DNA of 64,000 nt from Chlorops oryzae. Its lineage: Eukaryota > Arthropoda > Insecta > Diptera > Chloropidae. Within the stretch, counting starts at the first letter, position 1. The number at the start of each line of letters is the position of its first letter. The stretch is from assembly GCA_020466095.1 (NCBI GenBank), contig CM035808.1, forward strand, positions 39,066,395 to 39,130,394, given 5' to 3'. The notes below the pieces were generated by a model, which was not told the origin of the DNA, searched no databases, and saw only the letters and a program-made list of their open reading frames with translations. Both the position numbers and the translations under genes were made by a program. Positions 58,641-64,000 of this stretch are shown here, in pieces.

Positions 58641-61600
58641 GTATTCGCGTTTGTTTTTAATCAAATATGACTAATGTTTACTGTTTCTGATGCTTGCTTG
58701 CCTATCCATGGCAACTAAGAACCATCGATATTTATGGAAAATAAAATATGTTGGTACATCGATAGTTCAATCGATTGTTTACCAGCGACGCAAAAACATA
58801 AACAAAATTTTGAAAATGGATTAAGGCGACAAAGATTTTATTTTTTTAGCCATAGCACATTATTTAAAATATAAAATAGGGCAATCTGCTGGAAATAAGT
58901 TATTCGGTCAAATTCACTGTAGTAGTCGAAAAAAAAAAACACAACACAAAATTGAACGGTTTCCCTCTATTTCGGGCACGAGGAATCGAACTGCATCATT
59001 AGTTTTTTGGGTTATCGATACGCCTTCATGGAAAAATTTTATTAAAAGTTTTTTTGACCACTTTTTGGCCCATATCTATTTATGAGTTGAAGTTTGGTAT
59101 TCTAAGCTAACACCAAAATGTACTCTGAGATATTGCAAGTAATTCTTCCGAAAACTCCGTTATGATAAAATGCCGAATTAGGGGCCTATACCCATTTAAA
59201 ACACAAAAATCATCTACTATTTTATTAATTTTTATAATTTTATAAATTTTTAAATTTTTATATGAAAAATCCCTGAAGTATGCTTCGAAATATTAAAAAT
59301 ACTAACAAAAATTGTATTATTTTTTTTGCATTTCGATTTGAGTGGAATCAGGCAAACGAAAAACTATTGAATGAACTTTCCGATCGAATTCCGTTGCGTT
59401 TTTTATACGTTTATTGGTTTTGGAAATGAAAATTTTGATTGAAGTGGAAAATTAGCTTCAGAGGAAAAATACTGTAATTTATTGCGATTTGTTAAAGATT
59501 TGCTTTGATGTAGGTGGCAGCCGTTTAGACAGAAAATCCATAGACGACAGATGACCTCAAAGAGGCCCTTTTTCGTTTTGTTGATGCTGATGTCGTTCTC
59601 TATTTGCTTCGAACGGTTCCAAGAACTTAATTTAAAGTATTTCTTTGGACAGCACAAATGCTATATTTACGCCTTAATGAAAATAGACAAAAATCCTGCG
59701 ATGAAATAGTCGGCCATACCATAATTGATCATGTCAGTTCGACCCTTTGAAATCGTTCGTAGTCATTAAAAATTTACACATTCCTTTTTTTGTAGGTTGA
59801 TATTCTCCGTCGAAATCACATTCAAGAGCTCAGAAAAGCTCACAGCACAGTTAGCATTCGAAAACCATAGCGAAAGATGAGAAAATGGAGGCTGAAAAAA
59901 ACATCACAAAACCATATTTGGATGTCGTGTTTATAACTTCACAAACCGCATCACTGACTGCCTTGTCAACTTGAATTGTGTCAACAAAGAGTCCTGTACG
60001 TTGCACACAACTGAAGTGCTACTAAATGACGGCTATAACTGTTTTGTTGACCTAAGGCAACAGTTTTTCCCTGACTTTAGGCCTGTTCGTTTGTTCGTTC
60101 GTACATGTGCAAATTGCAGACGCACAAAAAAACGAGCAACAACAGCATTCCTTTTTCGAATGAACTTTTGACTTGCAAAGTGGGAATTACTTTTGAAGAG
60201 CAAAATTCTTTTTTCGCCCTCTTCCCCTCCGCTTCATCCTCTTATTCTCGTTCTTCATCTTCCCGTTCTCCTTTGTGCAATGTGAGTTCAACATCGCACT
60301 GTATTGAAAGTAACAGGCAAAAAGTTTCCATGCATTAACAGAAAACTAAAAATTTACTCCGAAAAATTTGCGCATGCGCTCAAGCTTTTTGGAATAAAAT
60401 TTAAGAGCATACTTGGTGGCGAAAGTTCTAATACGCTTCTCTTAAAACAACACGAACGTGAACACGACCGTCGAACACGAGCACATAAAAGCTGAATGTC
60501 TAAGGTAAGGAAAATGTTTGGAAAGCTCCATAGTACACCACGTTTTTGGGGGGAAAAATGAAATACAAAATAAAAACGCCCGTGGTCACATGAACACATC
60601 TTGAGAACTTCGTGTAAAGCTCGGAACACGTACTTGCTGCCGCTTTGACGCTCAGCACTCAGCATCCTTTTTGGTCTGCTGCCGCTGCTGCTCGTATATA
60701 TTTCTTGCCACATTTAGCTTGATTCTTCTGAAAAGCCGAAAGCATGTTTTCCGCACGCTACACGGTGCTAGCCAGTCTCGGTTCAACTGTTGCGACACGA
60801 GCACATGCCACGTCGGCACAGGCGAAAAGTTATCGAATGTATTGAACACAACACAAGACAAAACAAGAATTCTCCGAGTTCAAATTAAATTCTCATCGAG
60901 TCCAGAAAGCGACGAACTTTTAGCCCAATTTTTTTCTTCAAATTTTTCCTCGATTGTAATAATTTTTGGTATTATTTTTTTTTTTTTTTTTTGAATTGTC
61001 ACGTGGGCGCGAAGCCATACAAGTGATTAAAACAAAATAAGATCAATTATCTCGGTTGGAAATCTTTTGATGGCCCATTCGCCGCCTTTCGTCTTTGAGA
61101 CTTCCGGTTAGTCGAAGTAGAGTGTCGAAGATCGTTGAGTGTTATTTAAAGACCGCAATTTCAAAACTGTGTCATTGAAAACGGACGATTTCGAGCCGAC
61201 GAAGGACATAAAAGTGTGAATACTTATTTATGACTACACACAAGTCACGAGTGAAAGCCGCGAATAGAAAAAATAATTCATACCAAAAAGCATTGTCTGT
61301 CCCAACAGTCCGGCGGAACTTTTCTTATTTGCCCATGAAACTGACTGTAAGCGTTGGGGACGTGAAAGATGAACGTACGTGGAAAGTGTTTCTCCATAAA
61401 TTTCCTAACAGCATCTTATAAATAGAAAGCCACTTTCAAAAGATCATTACGAATAGAAATCAAAAAGGAGTGCCAAAACGAAAAACAAGAAAAAAAATAA
61501 ATAAATAAAAAGAAGAAAGAAAAAAAAAGAGTACGTGATTTTACTACTGTTACGTGTTCCACGCAGCCATCCTCAAAACTGAAGAAGCAATCGAAATTGA

Positions 61601-62967
61601 AGCTGAAGTCTTAGTCCAAACCCATGCGAGACCAAGCCAGACCGGGCCATCGTAGAGCATAGAGTCAAAGTGAAGTTCAATTTACAGTTCAACCGACTTT
61701 TGTGGTCGGAACGTATTGAACACGTTCGTTAAAAAAAATTCCCGTTTTTTGTTGTTGTTTTTTTTTCCTCCGATTTTACTTCTAAGATTTCAATAGAAAT
61801 CCCCTCTGCTTACAAATCGAATAACTGTCGTTCGAACAAAGATGGAATGTGTATCTTTGGCATCAGTGAAATAAGCAAGCGAGCAAATAGAGGCGAGATA
61901 TCGAGCCGAGAGTGCTGCGTAGGGCACACACAATTGAAAATATCGAAAGTGTCGCGCTGAAAGCGCCCCTCGGGAAAATTAAATGCATTAACGTCTAACG
62001 TGACTTTTTTACGACCCGAAGGATACCCACAGATAAATGAAGAGTAAGAAAAAATTCTAACAAAAAATATCCTTACATTTAAAAAGAACACGCCGATACA
62101 TTTGTATGTATTTGTATGTATGTAGGTTTGAAAGAAACCAGAGCAAAGTGGCAATTTGGCACAGAAACACATGACAGATTTCCCGTCTGCTGTGAATTCG
62201 TGTGGAGTGAAATGTCCCAGTGAAATGAGAGGAAACAAGAAAAACAACTGAAAGTTTTGAATTATGTTCGTATGCAATACCAATTTATCAAAAGAAAAAA
62301 AGAATAAAATAAGGAAAAGGAGATAAGTGTGCAAAGAGAAGATATCGTTTATGAGGTAAGTGGAAAATAGTCCAGCCAAAAAACTGATCTAGAAACGTTG
62401 CTATTGAATTCGATTTTTCAAGAAAGGTTTTTTTTTCTAGTACAATTTTTATTTTTTAAATATGATTATGGAAAATATAATTTCTTTAAAACTTTCGAGC
62501 CTAACCGAGGAATCCTGCAAATATGGCTATATCTTATCAGAGTCTGTTTTCGGATAATATTTTTTTTTGTTTTTTCTCAAATCAAAACCTTTACTTTTTG
62601 AAAATAAACATTTTTGTCTGAAAGTGAGAATTATAAGTGAGGTGACAGAGGCTTAGCCTCGATTTAGTTAAATCTCGGCGTAAAATACAACAAACACACT
62701 AGATTTTCGAGTTAAATCGCTTAAAGTTGAGTTTTAAATTTAAGTCTTTGTCAAAAAATTGGGCGCTAATGTTTAACATGAAACATAATTTGATTTTAAA
62801 AGAATTTCAAAAAAATAATTTGGAGAAATTTTACGTGAATTTTGGCCTAAAAGCCTGCATATCAAAAATGCATGACTTGCAGTGTCGGAAACATTCAAAA
62901 TAATTTTCCATGCATACATTAAGGGTGGATTAATTATCAATTTGACTGTTTCTGATTCCTTCACTAT
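58641..62967. other. Intergenic, no gene confirmed
   Basis: Less AT-rich than most of the window around 60000-61700, with long stretches free of recognisable repeats, so an untranslated exon or regulatory DNA is possible. No coding frame with a recognisable domain was found. The 189-codon minus-strand frame at 61810-62379 is hydrophobic with no known motif. A weak tRNA-like B box in inverse orientation (CGAGGAATCGAACTG) lies near 58980. Confidence 0.4.
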
Positions 62968-64000
62968 GAAGTTAGCATTACCAGGGGTTATTTTCTAAAA
63001 TAAAAGTGTTACAAATTTTCTTTTTCTACAACAAATTTACAACAAATTAGCTACAAATTATTAACTAATTTTGATTCCGAAAATTAAAAAATTTGAGGGT
63101 GGTAATGCTAACTTCACTGTGAAGTTAGCATTACCAGGGGTTATTTTCTAAAATAAAAGAGTTACAAATTTTCTTTTTCTACAACAAATTTACAACAAAT
63201 TAGCTACAAATTATTAACTAATTTTGATTCCGAAAATTTAAAAATTTGAGGGTGGTAATGCTAACTTCACTGTGAAGTTAGCATTACCAGGGGTTATTTT
63301 CTAAAATAAAAGAGTTACAAATTTTCTTTTTCTACAACAAATTTACAACAAATTAGCTACAAATTATTAACTAATTTTGATTCCGAAAATTTAAAAATTT
63401 GAGGGTGGTAATGCTAACTTCACTGTGAAGTTAGCATTACCAGGGGTTATTTTCTAAAATAAAAGAGTTACAAATTTTCTTTTTCTACAACAAATTTACA
63501 ACAAATTAGCTACAAATTATTAACTAATTTTGATTCCAAAAATTTTAAAATTTGAGGGTGGTAATGCTAACTTCACAGTGAAGTTAGCATTACCAGGGGT
63601 TATTTTCTAAAATAAAAGAGTTACAAATTTTCTTTTTCTACAACAAATTTACAACAAATTAGCTACAAATTATTAACTAATTTTGATTCCGAAAATTTAA
63701 AAATTTGAGGGTGGTAATGCTAACTTCACTGTGAAGTTAGCATTACCAGGGGTTATTTTCTAAAATAAAAGAGTTACAAATTTTCTTTTTCTACTACAAC
63801 AAATTTACAACAAATTAGCTACAAATTATTAACTAATTTAGATTCCAAAAATTTAAAAATTTGAGGGTGGTAATGCTTACTTCACTGTGAAGTTAGCATT
63901 ACCAGGGGTTATTTTCTAAAATAAAAGAGTTACAAATTTTCTTTTTCTACAACAAATTTACAACAAATTAGCTACAAATTATTAACTAATTTTGATTCCA
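62968..64000. repeat. 153-bp satellite array, runs off the right edge
   Basis: GAAGTTAGCATTACCAGG starts at 62968, 63121, 63274, 63427, 63580, 63733 and 63889. That is a period of exactly 153 bp, once 156 bp because of an extra CTA. Copies are almost identical. Each junction forms the palindrome GGTAATGCTAACTTCAC-T-GTGAAGTTAGCATTACC, so every monomer has inverted ends of about 18 bp. The first monomer starts within TTCACTATGAAG. No transcription signal is seen. The array probably continues beyond the window. Confidence 0.95.

Noticed and set aside
61810..62379. 189-codon minus-strand frame with hydrophobic N-terminal part
   Set aside because: It is the longest non-repeat frame, but its hydrophobic runs come from T/A-rich sequence and no motif is recognised. 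Conservation data would be needed to revive it.

Overview
The window is AT-rich, repeat-dense intergenic or intronic DNA from an insect, most likely a schizophoran fly. The pointers to flies are several mini-me/DINE-like Helentron-type elements with a (GTCY)n core, a broken mariner, TACATA/GTATGTA-style microsatellites and numerous tRNA-like SINE modules. The species cannot be fixed by eye. I found no host protein-coding gene, rRNA or credible functional tRNA. Nearly all open frames are short chance frames in AT-rich DNA or lie inside repeats.

Layout. 1-5 kb: a CACTGA-ended foldback, a 111-bp Harbinger-like MITE and a nested TTAA-flanked MITE. 6.8-10 kb: a CCCTGCAG-ended element interrupted by a Tc1/mariner deletion derivative, then a non-autonomous hAT element with GC-rich ends and a perfect 8-bp target duplication, then a 339-bp MITE. 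11.6-13.7 kb: an inverted repeat and a 1.1-kb element filled with GAAGAAATTTCTTC palindromes. 14.2-15 kb: mini-me-like copy A. 18.4-20.1 kb: indel-rich duplicated tRNA-like repeats and A/T-only simple DNA. 22.9-23.7 kb: a higher-order array of GAGTCCGAAAT words. 25.4-27.6 kb: a second hAT element, then a TIR element carrying two tRNA-like modules. 29.3-31.4 kb: two mini-me-like elements facing each other. 31.8-37.2 kb: a TIR element with a tRNA-like insert, a 1.1-kb foldback, a second copy of the two-module TIR element and a near-full-length broken mariner. 38.7-39.2 kb: the 3' end of a non-LTR retrotransposon with a long (AATCT)n tail. 41.2-41.9 kb: a third hAT element with ATTCGC-repeat ends. 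48.2-51 kb: mini-me-like copies D and E plus tRNA-like modules. 54.2-58.6 kb: a second CCCTGCAG-type element, mini-me-like copy F and a 0.5-kb direct duplication. 62.97-64 kb: a 153-bp satellite that runs off the right edge.

The elements do not form a pathway. The shared logic is parasitic: non-autonomous DNA elements keep only the ends needed in cis and fill their interiors with repeats (variable tandem units, subterminal hexamers, palindromes, Pol III-type modules). The best leads for something under-described are the TA-flanked CACYGA-ended family whose members have unrelated interiors, two of them carrying paired tRNA-like modules; the hAT elements with amplified subterminal words; and the satellite whose monomer has the form of a small TIR element.
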